From: Salinibacterium sp. M195
Lineage (GTDB): Bacteria; Actinomycetota; Actinomycetes; Actinomycetales; Microbacteriaceae
Direction: 5' to 3'
NCBI RefSeq assembly: GCF_019443965.1
Contig: NZ_CP040814.1
Span: 2,170,001 to 2,234,000, forward strand
Length of the DNA stretch: 64,000 nt
Part shown: positions 1-7,502 of the stretch, one piece after another
How positions within the stretch are numbered: the first letter of the stretch is position 1
Layout of the letters: each line of letters begins with the position of its first letter
The notes under the pieces: model-generated
The model's input: the letters and a program-made list of their open reading frames with translations, nothing else
Database searches by the model: none
Told to the model about the DNA's origin: nothing
Program-made: the position numbers and the translations under genes

Positions 1-380
1 TTAGTCAAGTGGTCGAGCGTGGACATGCGACGCGCAAACGGGTACGGATGTTCGTAGGCCGTGCCGGCAGTAATCCCAAAACCGAGGTGTTCGGTGACGT
101 GGGCCATTGCCGAGACCAGAAGAAGTGGATCGTTCACTGGCACCTGCGCACCGTGTCGAATTGCGGCTTCGTTCGAGCCGGCGTACACGTCGTAGGTGCC
201 TAAGACATCCGCAATAAAGATGCCATCGAAGGTGCCGCGTTCGAGCAACTGCGCCAGTTCAGTCCAATAGTCGAGGTCTTTGTAGCGCCACGACTGGTCA
301 TCAGGGTGACGCCACATTCCGGAAGACTGATGGGCGACGCAGTTCATGTCGAAGGCGTTGAAGCGAATTTGTCTAGGCAT
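1..380 (-). CDS. NtaA/SnaA/DszA-type FMN-dependent monooxygenase (3' part outside window)
   Basis: The reverse strand reads without a stop from an ATG at 380 to the left edge, giving the first 126 residues of a protein that continues outside the window. The start MPRQIRFNAFDMN, followed by a WRHPDDQS stretch, LDYWTELAQLLERG, FDGIFIADVLGTYDVY and AYEHPYPFARR, is typical of the class C flavin monooxygenases that use free FMNH2 (nitrilotriacetate, DszA, pristinamycin and alkanesulfonate types). These enzymes need a separate flavin reductase, and one lies divergently at 526-1104, so the two probably form a two-component oxygenase. The substrate cannot be told from this fragment. An ATG at 388 is out of frame, so 380 is the start. 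Confidence 0.88.
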   Translation of the reverse strand, partial: MPRQIRFNAFDMNCVAHQSSGMWRHPDDQSWRYKDLDYWTELAQLLERGTFDGIFIADVLGTYDVYAGSNEAAIRHGAQVPVNDPLLLVSAMAHVTEHLGFGITAGTAYEHPYPFARRMSTLDHLT

Positions 381-525
381 GCCACCATGGTGCGCCGAGC
401 CGCCATTCAACGCACCCGAGGGTGAAACAATCGACGCAACACAGGGAAACAAACCGACACATTCTCGCTTCGACGGTCGATGCGGCGCACTCTTGATCGC
501 ATCCCCCAAACCTTCGGATGGACGA

Positions 526-1104
526 ATGCAGACAACAGTGAGACACCAGACAATCGCGCACCACGCGACTGACGGTTCTGATGAGCGAGCCTCATCCAGC
601 GCCCAGATTAGTAGCGACGATTTTGCGCGCGCTTTTCGCCAATATCCTGGCGGCGTTGCCGTCATTACTGCGGACTCCCCCGACGGCCCTGTCGCGCTCA
701 CCGCTACCTCAGTTGTTTCGGTGAGCGCCGAGCCGCCGCTTCTCGCGTTCTCGATTAGTCATCGCACTTCGACGGCGGCCAGCATCCGTAGCGCCCGTTC
801 GTATGTGGTGCACTTCTTGGGCAAGGACCAGCTTGAGATCGCGCAGCTGTGCGCAACCAGCGGAGTCGACCGATTCGCAGATACCAGATTATGGGCGCGG
901 CTAGCGACCGGCGAGCCGTACTTTCCGAGCGCACCGGCGTGGGTGGCGGGAACGCGGATTGACCAACTCGAGGCGGGGAGCGCTTCGATTATATTGCTCA
1001 GCGCGACGCAGTCTGCGGTCGACCCTCACTCTGACGGTGCTCCACCGCTCGTGTACTTCAATCGTGGCTGGCACCATCTTGGCGAACATTCCCAAGTGAG
1101 CTAG
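526..1104 (+). CDS. Flavin reductase domain protein (two-component monooxygenase reductase)
   Basis: A 192-residue protein of the flavin reductase-like FMN-binding split-barrel family (HpaC/SnaC type). The diagnostic part is FRQYPGGVAVITA followed by GPVALTATSVVSVSAEPPLLAFSI, the usual flavin-binding start, then a segment ending in PLVYFNRGWHHL. It should supply reduced FMN from NAD(P)H to the divergently encoded monooxygenase at the left edge. The frame is open further upstream, even across the start of the neighbour, but the extra N-terminal 60 residues are low-quality sequence. The ATG at 526 gives the family's normal length and leaves a 145-bp divergent promoter region. No strong ribosome-binding site is visible. 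Confidence 0.85.
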   Translation: MQTTVRHQTIAHHATDGSDERASSSAQISSDDFARAFRQYPGGVAVITADSPDGPVALTATSVVSVSAEPPLLAFSISHRTSTAASIRSARSYVVHFLGKDQLEIAQLCATSGVDRFADTRLWARLATGEPYFPSAPAWVAGTRIDQLEAGSASIILLSATQSAVDPHSDGAPPLVYFNRGWHHLGEHSQVS

Positions 1105-1114
1105 TCGGCGGCAA

Positions 1115-1654
1115 CTACGCAGGCACGACTTCGGCGGTAGAGGTTTCATCGCCAGGCTCGTCGTCGCTCCACGATTCGACAAGAGAGATCCGCCCACGAG
1201 AATCTTTGACAGCAAGAACCAGCGCAATAATCGCGGTCGCGATACCAATGACCCCCAGAGGATTGGCGATTCCAATAGCAATCCCGAGAGCTGGTTCGTT
1301 CGGGCCGCTGATGATCGTTTGCAAGCCCTGAGGCGTCGAATCAGGGATTGTGAGCCCCAAAAGGAATCCGCACGCGCCCGATGCAATGAGTAGAGCGTGG
1401 GTGAGGGCCCGGGTCTCGAAGCCACGACGCGATGTGCGCCGAACTGCGAGCCCAGCGAGAACTAATAAGACAGCGAAGATCACGCCCAACGTTGCTGCAT
1501 AGGCAATCGTCAGATCACCGCCGATGCCAAAGAGGTGTCGGCCAAAAGAAATCCAACCGGCGACAGCGATGCCTGCCACGATCGCGACGGTGCCAGCGTT
1601 CCCTGCCCTCGGAGTCCCCGGGGTCGCACGAACCCTCATTGCGCTGTACGTCAT
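1115..1654 (-). CDS. Hypothetical four-helix membrane protein
   Basis: A protein of 179 residues not recognised as a named family. Four hydrophobic segments are visible: around residues 20-38 (AGTVAIVAGIAVAGWISF), 50-68, 84-104, and a longer one ending LVLAVKDSRG. The C-terminal tail is acidic (SWSDDEPGDETSTAEVV) and probably cytoplasmic. The ATG at 1654 is preceded by GAGGCG at good spacing; a GTG at 1666 is possible. It is convergent with the flavin reductase and divergent from the NYN-domain gene, so it is probably a single transcription unit. No function can be given. Confidence 0.65.
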   Translation of the reverse strand: MTYSAMRVRATPGTPRAGNAGTVAIVAGIAVAGWISFGRHLFGIGGDLTIAYAATLGVIFAVLLVLAGLAVRRTSRRGFETRALTHALLIASGACGFLLGLTIPDSTPQGLQTIISGPNEPALGIAIGIANPLGVIGIATAIIALVLAVKDSRGRISLVESWSDDEPGDETSTAEVVPA

Positions 1655-1801
1655 CACTCGCCTCACTCATTCTGCTCAGTTAATCGTAGCGATGATGGAG
1701 CACTTGCTGGACACAATTGCGCGGCGTGTACTGCTAACGTGAGCCGAAGAAACCTCAGCGAAAGTCGGCGCGAGGTCGACCATCCACACCCAGGAGACCA
1801 T

Positions 1802-2860
1802 ATGCCCATCTCAACAGAGGGCCGCGTGGCCGTCTACATCGACTTCGACAACATCGTTATTTCGCGGTACAACCAAAAACACGGCAACGGCCAGTTTCAG
1901 AAAGACAAAGCTCGGTGGCACAGCTCAGGCAGCACAACGACGAGCGTTGTCGGCAGCAAGCTGGCCGAGGCCGAAGTGGATGTCGAAGCCATCCTCGATT
2001 ACGCATCTTCTTTCGGAACGGTTGCCCTCAGTCGCGCTTACGCTGACTGGTCAGTGCCCGTCAATGCGGGCTACCAGAAGCAGCTCATCAACCGCGCGGT
2101 GGAGCTGGTACAGCTTTTTCCGCTGACAGCTCAAATGAAAAATGGTGCCGACATCCGCCTGGCCGTCGATGTGATGGAAGACCTATTTCGCCTGCCAGAT
2201 CTTACCCATGTGGTGATTGTTGCCGGCGACTCTGACTATGTTGCTCTCGCTCAACGAGCCAAGACTTTAGGACGTTTCGTGGTCGGCGTTGGCGTCGCCG
2301 GCGGTACAAGCCAGGCCCTCACGTCGTCGTGCGACAAGTTCGCCGACTACGACTCGTTGCCCGGGGTTGAGTTTGGCGGCAATTCGGTCGCGACACCGGC
2401 GCCCCTATCGGCACCTGCCCCCGTCTCTGCCGCTTTAGCGCCAGTGAAAACCGCAGCAACGCCTGTCAAGAAAACGGTGGCTGCAACACCACCTAGCCCT
2501 GCACCTAAGAAATCGACCGTTACCACGTCGAAGCAACCAGCCAAAGCAACCAGCAAGATCGGCTCGACTGTTACGAGTGCAGCCAAGGTCACCCCCGATC
2601 AGCCCGCCACAAAAGTCAGTCCGCTCAAGTTATTAGTGCGAGCAATTCGACTCGTGCAGCAGAAAGAGGACTCCGACTGGCTGAACAGTTCGGCAGTCAA
2701 GAACCAAATGCTCCGTATTGATCCATCGTTCGACGAGGCTTCGTTGAAGTTTAAGACCTTCAGCGACTTTGTGACCTCACTCAACTCGAACGTTGAAATG
2801 CGGGAACACGAAGGCGTCCGACAGCTGAGGCTTCGCCCCAACGCTTCCAACCCTAAGTAG
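1802..2860 (+). CDS. NYN domain RNase-like protein with C-terminal LOTUS/OST-HTH domain
   Basis: A 352-residue protein starting at the ATG behind CAGGAGACCAT. The N-terminal part is a PIN-like NYN domain: RVAVYIDFDNIVI carries the first acidic pair and THVVIVAGDSDYVALAQRA the later conserved Asp residues, as in predicted RNA-cleaving NYN nucleases of the Limkain-b1/DUF88 type. A linker of about 90 residues rich in Ala, Pro, Thr and Lys follows (residues about 195-275). The end, from about 280 (SPLKLLVRAIRLVQQKED to VRQLRLRP), fits an OST-HTH/LOTUS winged-helix domain that binds RNA. A role in RNA decay or quality control is inferred from this architecture; targets are unknown. The frame is open upstream of 1802 but without family features. 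Confidence 0.85.
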   Translation: MPISTEGRVAVYIDFDNIVISRYNQKHGNGQFQKDKARWHSSGSTTTSVVGSKLAEAEVDVEAILDYASSFGTVALSRAYADWSVPVNAGYQKQLINRAVELVQLFPLTAQMKNGADIRLAVDVMEDLFRLPDLTHVVIVAGDSDYVALAQRAKTLGRFVVGVGVAGGTSQALTSSCDKFADYDSLPGVEFGGNSVATPAPLSAPAPVSAALAPVKTAATPVKKTVAATPPSPAPKKSTVTTSKQPAKATSKIGSTVTSAAKVTPDQPATKVSPLKLLVRAIRLVQQKEDSDWLNSSAVKNQMLRIDPSFDEASLKFKTFSDFVTSLNSNVEMREHEGVRQLRLRPNASNPK

Positions 2861-2874
2861 CAAGAATGGCGAGC

Positions 2875-2906
2875 GCTCAGCCGCCAGCACGACTGGCGGT
2901 CTGAGC
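2875..2906. terminator. Bidirectional hairpin terminator between convergent genes
   Basis: GCTCAG-CCGCCAG (2875-2887) pairs with CTGGCGG-(T)-CTGAGC (2893-2906), a 13-bp stem with one bulged T and a CACGA loop. It lies exactly between the stop of the NYN gene and the stop of the oxidoreductase gene, so it can serve both. There is no clear U-tract. Confidence 0.6.
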
Positions 2907-2907
2907 A

Positions 2908-3960
2908 TTACGCGAGCAGTTGCTCGGCCAAGAGTTCAAGCGCGCGAACCCGCGCGGGCGACGTGTTGGCCGCATCCGCGTCATGGGCCGAGAGGCCTGG
3001 CGTCACCATGACTTCGTCCACACCGAATTTGGTGGCCAGCGAGCGAATGCGCGCTGCTGCTGCGACTGGCTCGTCGATGACCCAGCGTTCGGCCATGTCA
3101 TCCACCATCTGCTGTTGCGGAGCGGCAAGTTCGTTCGTCGCAGCCTGCTCGATTGTCGCGAGTGGGCCGAGCGGCATTCCACTGAGCAGTCGCGCCATTT
3201 GTTGCAATTGCGGAAGGGCTGCGGCGCGGGCTTCGGTCGCTGTTGCGGCTACCGAGACATTGAGCGTCAGGAAGGTGCGTGGTTCCGCGAGCTGCTCAGA
3301 CGGCACAAAGTTGTCGCGGTACAAGCCCATGATCCGCTCAGTTCCCTGCCCCGAGAAATGGTGAGCGAAAACGTAGGGCATGCCTTGCGCTGCCGCTAGG
3401 CGTGCCGAGTAGTCACTCGACCCGAGCAGCCACAGTTCGGCAACCGATGCGGCGCGTGGCGTCGCGGTGAGCTCATAGACCTGACCAGACGGTAGCTGAA
3501 GCGATGCACCTTCAGGATGCATGAGGCTGCGAATATCGGCCACGTTGCGCGGGAACGCATCGACGTCGCTGGTCGTTCCCGTCGTGCGTAAATAGGAGGT
3601 GATGACGGGGTCGCTGCCCGGTGCACGCCCGATGCCCAGATCGATTCGACCGGGGAAGGCTGCTTCGAGAATGGCGAATTGTTCGGCGACGACGAGCGGG
3701 GCGTGGTTAGGGAGCATCACTCCCCCGGACCCGACACGAATACGCTTGGTTTGCGCTGCGAGAATGCCGATGAGCACGGCGGGGTTGGTGGACGCCACCG
3801 CTTTCATATTGTGATGCTCGGCCACCCAATAGCGCGAGAAGCCGAGATCATCGGCACGTTGCGCAAGGGCTGTCGTAGCCGCAAGGGCATCGGCGGAGGT
3901 CTGGTTGCTGCGCACAGGAATCAGGTCGAGAACAGAAAGACGAAGTGGTGTAGTCATCAT
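2908..3960 (-). CDS. LLM class flavin-dependent oxidoreductase (MsnO8/YhbW-like)
   Basis: A protein of 350 residues of the bacterial luciferase-like monooxygenase superfamily. LRLSVLDLIPVRSN at the start, the YWVAEHHNMKAVASTNPAVLIG block, the IRVGSGGVMLPNHAPLVVAEQFA block and FPGRIDLGIGRAPGSDP are the hallmarks of the MsnO8/YhbW subgroup, which uses reduced FMN. The substrate is unknown. Two ATGs (3960, 3957) are adjacent. The gene stands alone, convergent with the NYN gene and divergent from the hydrolase gene. Confidence 0.88.
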   Translation of the reverse strand: MMTTPLRLSVLDLIPVRSNQTSADALAATTALAQRADDLGFSRYWVAEHHNMKAVASTNPAVLIGILAAQTKRIRVGSGGVMLPNHAPLVVAEQFAILEAAFPGRIDLGIGRAPGSDPVITSYLRTTGTTSDVDAFPRNVADIRSLMHPEGASLQLPSGQVYELTATPRAASVAELWLLGSSDYSARLAAAQGMPYVFAHHFSGQGTERIMGLYRDNFVPSEQLAEPRTFLTLNVSVAATATEARAAALPQLQQMARLLSGMPLGPLATIEQAATNELAAPQQQMVDDMAERWVIDEPVAAAARIRSLATKFGVDEVMVTPGLSAHDADAANTSPARVRALELLAEQLLA

Positions 3961-4033
3961 CTCTATTCAACCGGGATGCACCACAGATATTCCTGAACGC
4001 CGCTGATCGAACCCGCCAACGGCGCGGATTCTC

Positions 4034-4039
4034 TAGACT
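4034..4039 (+). promoter_or_regulatory. Probable -10 element of a leaderless promoter
   Basis: TAGACT ends 6 bases before the ATG at 4046, the placing expected for leaderless transcripts, which are common in Actinobacteria. There is no Shine-Dalgarno sequence ahead of that ATG, which supports this reading. No convincing -35 hexamer was found. Confidence 0.4.
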
Positions 4040-4045
4040 GGGCCG

Positions 4046-4858
4046 ATGCATGCCGCTGAGTCGACTCCATCTGAACCGAGTTCGCCTCGCGCGCCAGCGT
4101 CACGCCCCACGTTGCCATCTCGCCGCGGTCGCATTGTGCGTGTTCTCCTGATTTCGCTTGCGTCGCTCATTGTGTTCGCTGCGATCGGAATTCTGGTGTG
4201 GGCTAATGTTGGCGTCATGCAAGCGGAGCCCGGTCCGCTCGAAAAGGTGAGCGCTAACCCTGCGGTTTCCTTGCACGAGACCCCTGATTCCTTCATCCTC
4301 TCCCCCACCGATGGAGCATCCGGCATCGGACTGGTGTTCATTCCCGGGGCAAAGGTGAACGCCGAGGCCTATCTCTACAAGCTTTCGGGCGCAGTCGTCG
4401 AGTCGGGCTTGACTGTTGTCGTCACCAAGCCGATTCTTAATCTGGCATTCTTCGATCAGCGCCCGCTGACCACGTTCACGGATGCCGCACCGGATATCGA
4501 CAGCTGGTTTGTTGGTGGGCATTCTCTGGGTGGCGTGCGTGCGTGCCAGTACGCAGCCCAACCTGATGTGAGTGGCTTGGTGCTCTTCGCCAGTTATTGC
4601 GCCAATGATCTCGCGGATGTGGGCACCCGCGTTTTGAGCCTCAGCGGCAGCAACGATCTCCTCAGCACGCCGGAGAAAATAATGAATGCCGCACACCTAC
4701 TGCCGACCAATACAACATTCTTTCCGATCGATGGCGCCAATCACGCCCGCTTCGGCGACTACGGCCTGCAGTCTGGTGATGGGGTTGCTGATCTCGACAG
4801 TTCCGTAGTGCGTGACGTGATCACCGCCGAAATCGACAGTTTTGTTCGCAATGGATAG
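4046..4858 (+). CDS. Membrane-anchored alpha/beta hydrolase
   Basis: A 270-residue protein with an N-terminal anchor: a cytoplasmic Pro/Arg-rich stretch, then a single transmembrane helix at about residues 33-54 (VLLISLASLIVFAAIGILVWA). The rest is an alpha/beta hydrolase of the Abhydrolase_5 type. IGLVFIPGAKVNAEAY gives the oxyanion strand, GGHSLGGVRACQYA the nucleophile elbow with the catalytic Ser, LSLSGSNDLLSTPEK the acid region and IDGANHARFGDYG the catalytic His. It probably faces the outside of the membrane; the substrate is unknown. Its stop overlaps the open frame of the antiporter, suggesting cotranscription. Confidence 0.83.
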   Translation: MHAAESTPSEPSSPRAPASRPTLPSRRGRIVRVLLISLASLIVFAAIGILVWANVGVMQAEPGPLEKVSANPAVSLHETPDSFILSPTDGASGIGLVFIPGAKVNAEAYLYKLSGAVVESGLTVVVTKPILNLAFFDQRPLTTFTDAAPDIDSWFVGGHSLGGVRACQYAAQPDVSGLVLFASYCANDLADVGTRVLSLSGSNDLLSTPEKIMNAAHLLPTNTTFFPIDGANHARFGDYGLQSGDGVADLDSSVVRDVITAEIDSFVRNG

Positions 4859-4871
4859 CGGCGAAGAAGTA

Positions 4872-6110
4872 ATGGAGATGACCAGCTGGGGTCTTGTGCT
4901 CATTCCGATACTCGCCGTAATGGCGCCGCTGTTAGCGCGTGCGCTCGCGCCAGTAGTCCGAATTTCAATTGTTGTTTTTGAGCTCCTTCTCGGCATCCTG
5001 ATTGGGCCAAGCGTTCTCGGCTGGGTCGGTGATTCAAAGTTCGTGGAACAGCTCTCTGACTTCGGCCTTGCGATGCTGTTCTTTATGGCCGGAAATGAAA
5101 TCCGGCTGAGTGCCATTCGCGGGCGCAATGGCCGGCGGGCGTCACTCGGATGGCTCATCGGGTTGGCTGCGGGAGTAGCCATTGGATTTCTCATCGAACC
5201 AAGTTTCGGCGCTGTCGTGATCGGTATCGCACTGTGCTCGACCGCGCTCGGTGCGATCATGCCGATCCTGCGCGATGCCGGCGAACTTCCCACTCGCTTT
5301 GGCGGCGCCGCTGTAGCGCTAGGAGCCGTCGGTGAATTTGGTCCGCTGATCGCTATCTCAATCTTTCTCGGAGCGAGTTCACTCGGTGTCTCGACTATCG
5401 TGTTGGGCGTTTTCATCGCAATTGCGATGATTCTGCTGTTCCTCGCTGCCCGCATTGAGCACAGCGGTCTCCACCGGATTGTCACCGGCACTCTGCACAC
5501 CTCCGGCCAGTTCGCGATCCGTGTTGTTATCTTCATCGTTGCCGCCCTCGTAGTGCTGAGCATCGTGCTCGATCTCGACATGCTTCTGGGCGCATTCGTC
5601 GCCGGGCTGCTGTGGCAGGTCATGATGCGCCAAGCGCCCGAGCGTGACAGAGCTATGGTCGATTCCAAACTGGATGCGATCGCCTTCGGGTTCCTCGTTC
5701 CCATTTTCTACATCAACACGGGAGTGTCCTTCGATCTAGAAGCCCTCACAACGGACTCGAGCGTGGCCCTGCTTGTCCCCATCTTCCTCGTGCTCCTCCT
5801 CGTTGTGCGTGGAGTCCCGTCCCTGTTCGCTGCCCCGAAGGGTTCCCGCACGCGCGACCGTGCCGCTCTCGGTCTTTTAGGGGCGACCGGGCTCCCCATC
5901 ATCGTCGCGGTGACAGCGATCGGCCTTGACAGCGAATACATCGACGCGGGTACTGCCGCTGCGCTCGTCGGCGCCGGTTTGTTGTCGGTGCTTCTCTTCC
6001 CGGTGATCGCTATGACGCTCCGTGGTGACGCAGCACAATTGCACGCCAATAGCACCGGGGAGACCAAAGACGATCTGCCGAACGAGCCGCACATCGTCGA
6101 AGAAGCGTAA
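4872..6110 (+). CDS. Cation/proton antiporter (CPA2/Kef-type)
   Basis: A 412-residue polytopic protein with about 12 hydrophobic segments. The start (LVLIPILAVMAPLLARAL), FELLLGILIGPSVLGWV, LSDFGLAMLFFMAGNEI and ALCSTALGAIMPILRD are typical of the Na+/H+ exchanger domain of CPA2/Kef antiporters. There is no TrkA-N domain; the tail after the last helix is short and acidic. It probably exchanges Na+ or K+ for H+ across the cell membrane. The ATG at 4872 puts the protein start at the first helix and 13 bp after the hydrolase stop; an in-frame ATG at 4851 would overlap the hydrolase gene. Confidence 0.85.
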   Translation: MEMTSWGLVLIPILAVMAPLLARALAPVVRISIVVFELLLGILIGPSVLGWVGDSKFVEQLSDFGLAMLFFMAGNEIRLSAIRGRNGRRASLGWLIGLAAGVAIGFLIEPSFGAVVIGIALCSTALGAIMPILRDAGELPTRFGGAAVALGAVGEFGPLIAISIFLGASSLGVSTIVLGVFIAIAMILLFLAARIEHSGLHRIVTGTLHTSGQFAIRVVIFIVAALVVLSIVLDLDMLLGAFVAGLLWQVMMRQAPERDRAMVDSKLDAIAFGFLVPIFYINTGVSFDLEALTTDSSVALLVPIFLVLLLVVRGVPSLFAAPKGSRTRDRAALGLLGATGLPIIVAVTAIGLDSEYIDAGTAAALVGAGLLSVLLFPVIAMTLRGDAAQLHANSTGETKDDLPNEPHIVEEA

Positions 6111-6162
6111 CGAGCCGCAGCCGCCGTAGGCGACCGGGAAGCCGCAGCGAAAACCCGCTCTT

Positions 6163-6675
6163 CTAGGCGAGGATCGGAATCGTGCCCGTCGCGGTGTAGC
6201 CCGCGGACTGCGGCAATGGCTCGCCCAGAGCGTCTGACGTGTCGTGCGTAACCAGGGCCTCTTCGGCGCGGGTTTCGCCGTGGGTATGAATGATGGGAAT
6301 GGATTCGGTGAGCGCGATCAGTCCGTCGCTAATCGTGACGAAAGGATCAGCATCCGTGCTGGAGAAAATGGGGAACGAGCGCCCTTCATCAGGAAGTCTG
6401 CGACCTCGTCGAATTACCACGATGGTCGCAGCCGCGAGTGGAATGGCAATCACGCTGGGCGCGGCAACCCACATTGATGCGCTCAAAAGTCCGTAGGCTC
6501 CCCAAACGCCATAGCCGAGCACGAGCAACCATTGGGTGGTTTCAGAAATACCGGCAAGGCGCACAGCATCGTTACGGCTCTGCCACGTGATTCTGGCCTG
6601 CGGAACCCACATCAGGAACGAGAATGTGGTGCCCACGAATCCGAGTGCGTTAATAGCGAAATCGGTGATGTCCAT
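6163..6675 (-). CDS. PQ-loop / SemiSWEET-like membrane protein
   Basis: 170 residues with three hydrophobic helices in the first 90 (ALGFVGTTFSFLMWVPQ, TTQWLLVLGYGVWGAYGLL, VAAPSVIAIPLAAATIVVI). The Pro-Gln pair in LMWVPQARITW at the end of the first helix is the PQ-loop signature of SWEET/SemiSWEET transporters, which work as dimers of three-helix units. The remaining 75 residues form an acidic soluble tail without a known domain, longer than in plain SemiSWEETs. A transport role is inferred; the substrate is unknown. ATG 6675 begins directly before helix 1. A further 22 codons are open upstream. Confidence 0.65.
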   Translation of the reverse strand: MDITDFAINALGFVGTTFSFLMWVPQARITWQSRNDAVRLAGISETTQWLLVLGYGVWGAYGLLSASMWVAAPSVIAIPLAAATIVVIRRGRRLPDEGRSFPIFSSTDADPFVTISDGLIALTESIPIIHTHGETRAEEALVTHDTSDALGEPLPQSAGYTATGTIPILA

Positions 6676-6920
6676 ACCGAGTGCTCGTTCTTTCTGACGG
6701 CCCAAGGAAGAACTCCGGATTGGGCACAAATTGCTGGGCATCCACGCGATGTCTCGGTAATTCTAAACACAAAAAGCGCTGCGCACCAGAACCTCTTTTA
6801 CCCCCAGTTTTAGGCAGTCAGCCACCGAGTTTTCGACGATCGGCGACAGTCCTGGTTGTGAATTGTGCAACGGCCGAATTCTTGACATCCCGCCTGCCTC
6901 GGCCGCCTCCTCCGCCTCCT
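6676..6920. other. Intergenic stretch without recognised gene
   Basis: 245 bases between the stop of the DUF1349 gene and the start of the PQ-loop gene, both on the reverse strand. It should hold the PQ-loop promoter, but no confident -35/-10 pair, hairpin or small gene was identified. Confidence 0.4.
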
Positions 6921-7502
6921 CTAGTGCAGCGACACATCCGCATCAGTTTGGCGATACCCGGTAAAGGTGACGACCAGTCCAGCGCGGGTTGCACCACAGC
7001 AATACAGTCCAGCTTCGAGATTTGCCTCGGGTGAGAAATAGGCGAGGCGAACGAGGCGAAAGTCATCGTCGTCGACTCTGGCGCGCACCGTGATCGCGTT
7101 GCCGGTGCGACTCGCACGCATCGTGACCGTGCGTCCAGACCACTCCGCGACCGGAGCAACCGACCAATCAGAGAAGCCGTGCGTGACAACGGCGCCCAGC
7201 TGCGGCGCACCGTCAGAGATTTCGACGCCAGCTTTCATCCACTCGCTGTCAGACTCACGCACAAACAGCCCTGCTTGGTCGAACTGTTCACTGAAATCGA
7301 GCACGAAGCTTACTTCGATAGCGCTATCGACCGGCAGGGGCGAAATGAACGCATGTTCTGTGTCGTGGACAAATCCATACGACGTTGTGCGCCACGCATC
7401 ACTGTTTTCGGCGGCGGTTACGCGCAGCGTTTCGTCACTGAACTCGACAGCAACAGGCTCGGTCGTCCACCGCGCGGTGCCCATCAACTCGATCAAGGTC
7501 AT
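6921..7502 (-). CDS. DUF1349 domain protein (concanavalin-like fold)
   Basis: A 193-residue soluble protein with the DUF1349 pattern: [26 protein letters not shown], then [39 protein letters not shown] and [15 protein letters not shown] strands (here [22 protein letters not shown]). The family, which includes B. subtilis YesU, has a beta-sandwich lectin/glucanase fold; most members have no proven activity. Its ATG (7502) overlaps the stop of the phosphoketolase gene in ATGA, so translation is coupled. This points to a link with pentose or fructose-6-phosphate use, but that is inference. No signal peptide is visible. Confidence 0.82.
   Translation of the reverse strand: MTLIELMGTARWTTEPVAVEFSDETLRVTAAENSDAWRTTSYGFVHDTEHAFISPLPVDSAIEVSFVLDFSEQFDQAGLFVRESDSEWMKAGVEISDGAPQLGAVVTHGFSDWSVAPVAEWSGRTVTMRASRTGNAITVRARVDDDDFRLVRLAYFSPEANLEAGLYCCGATRAGLVVTFTGYRQTDADVSLH

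Noticed and set aside
4697..5704. Long reverse-strand open frame (335 codons) opposite the antiporter gene
   Set aside because: Ser/Arg/Pro-rich sequence without family features, lying wholly antisense to a well-recognised transporter; a GC-driven shadow frame.
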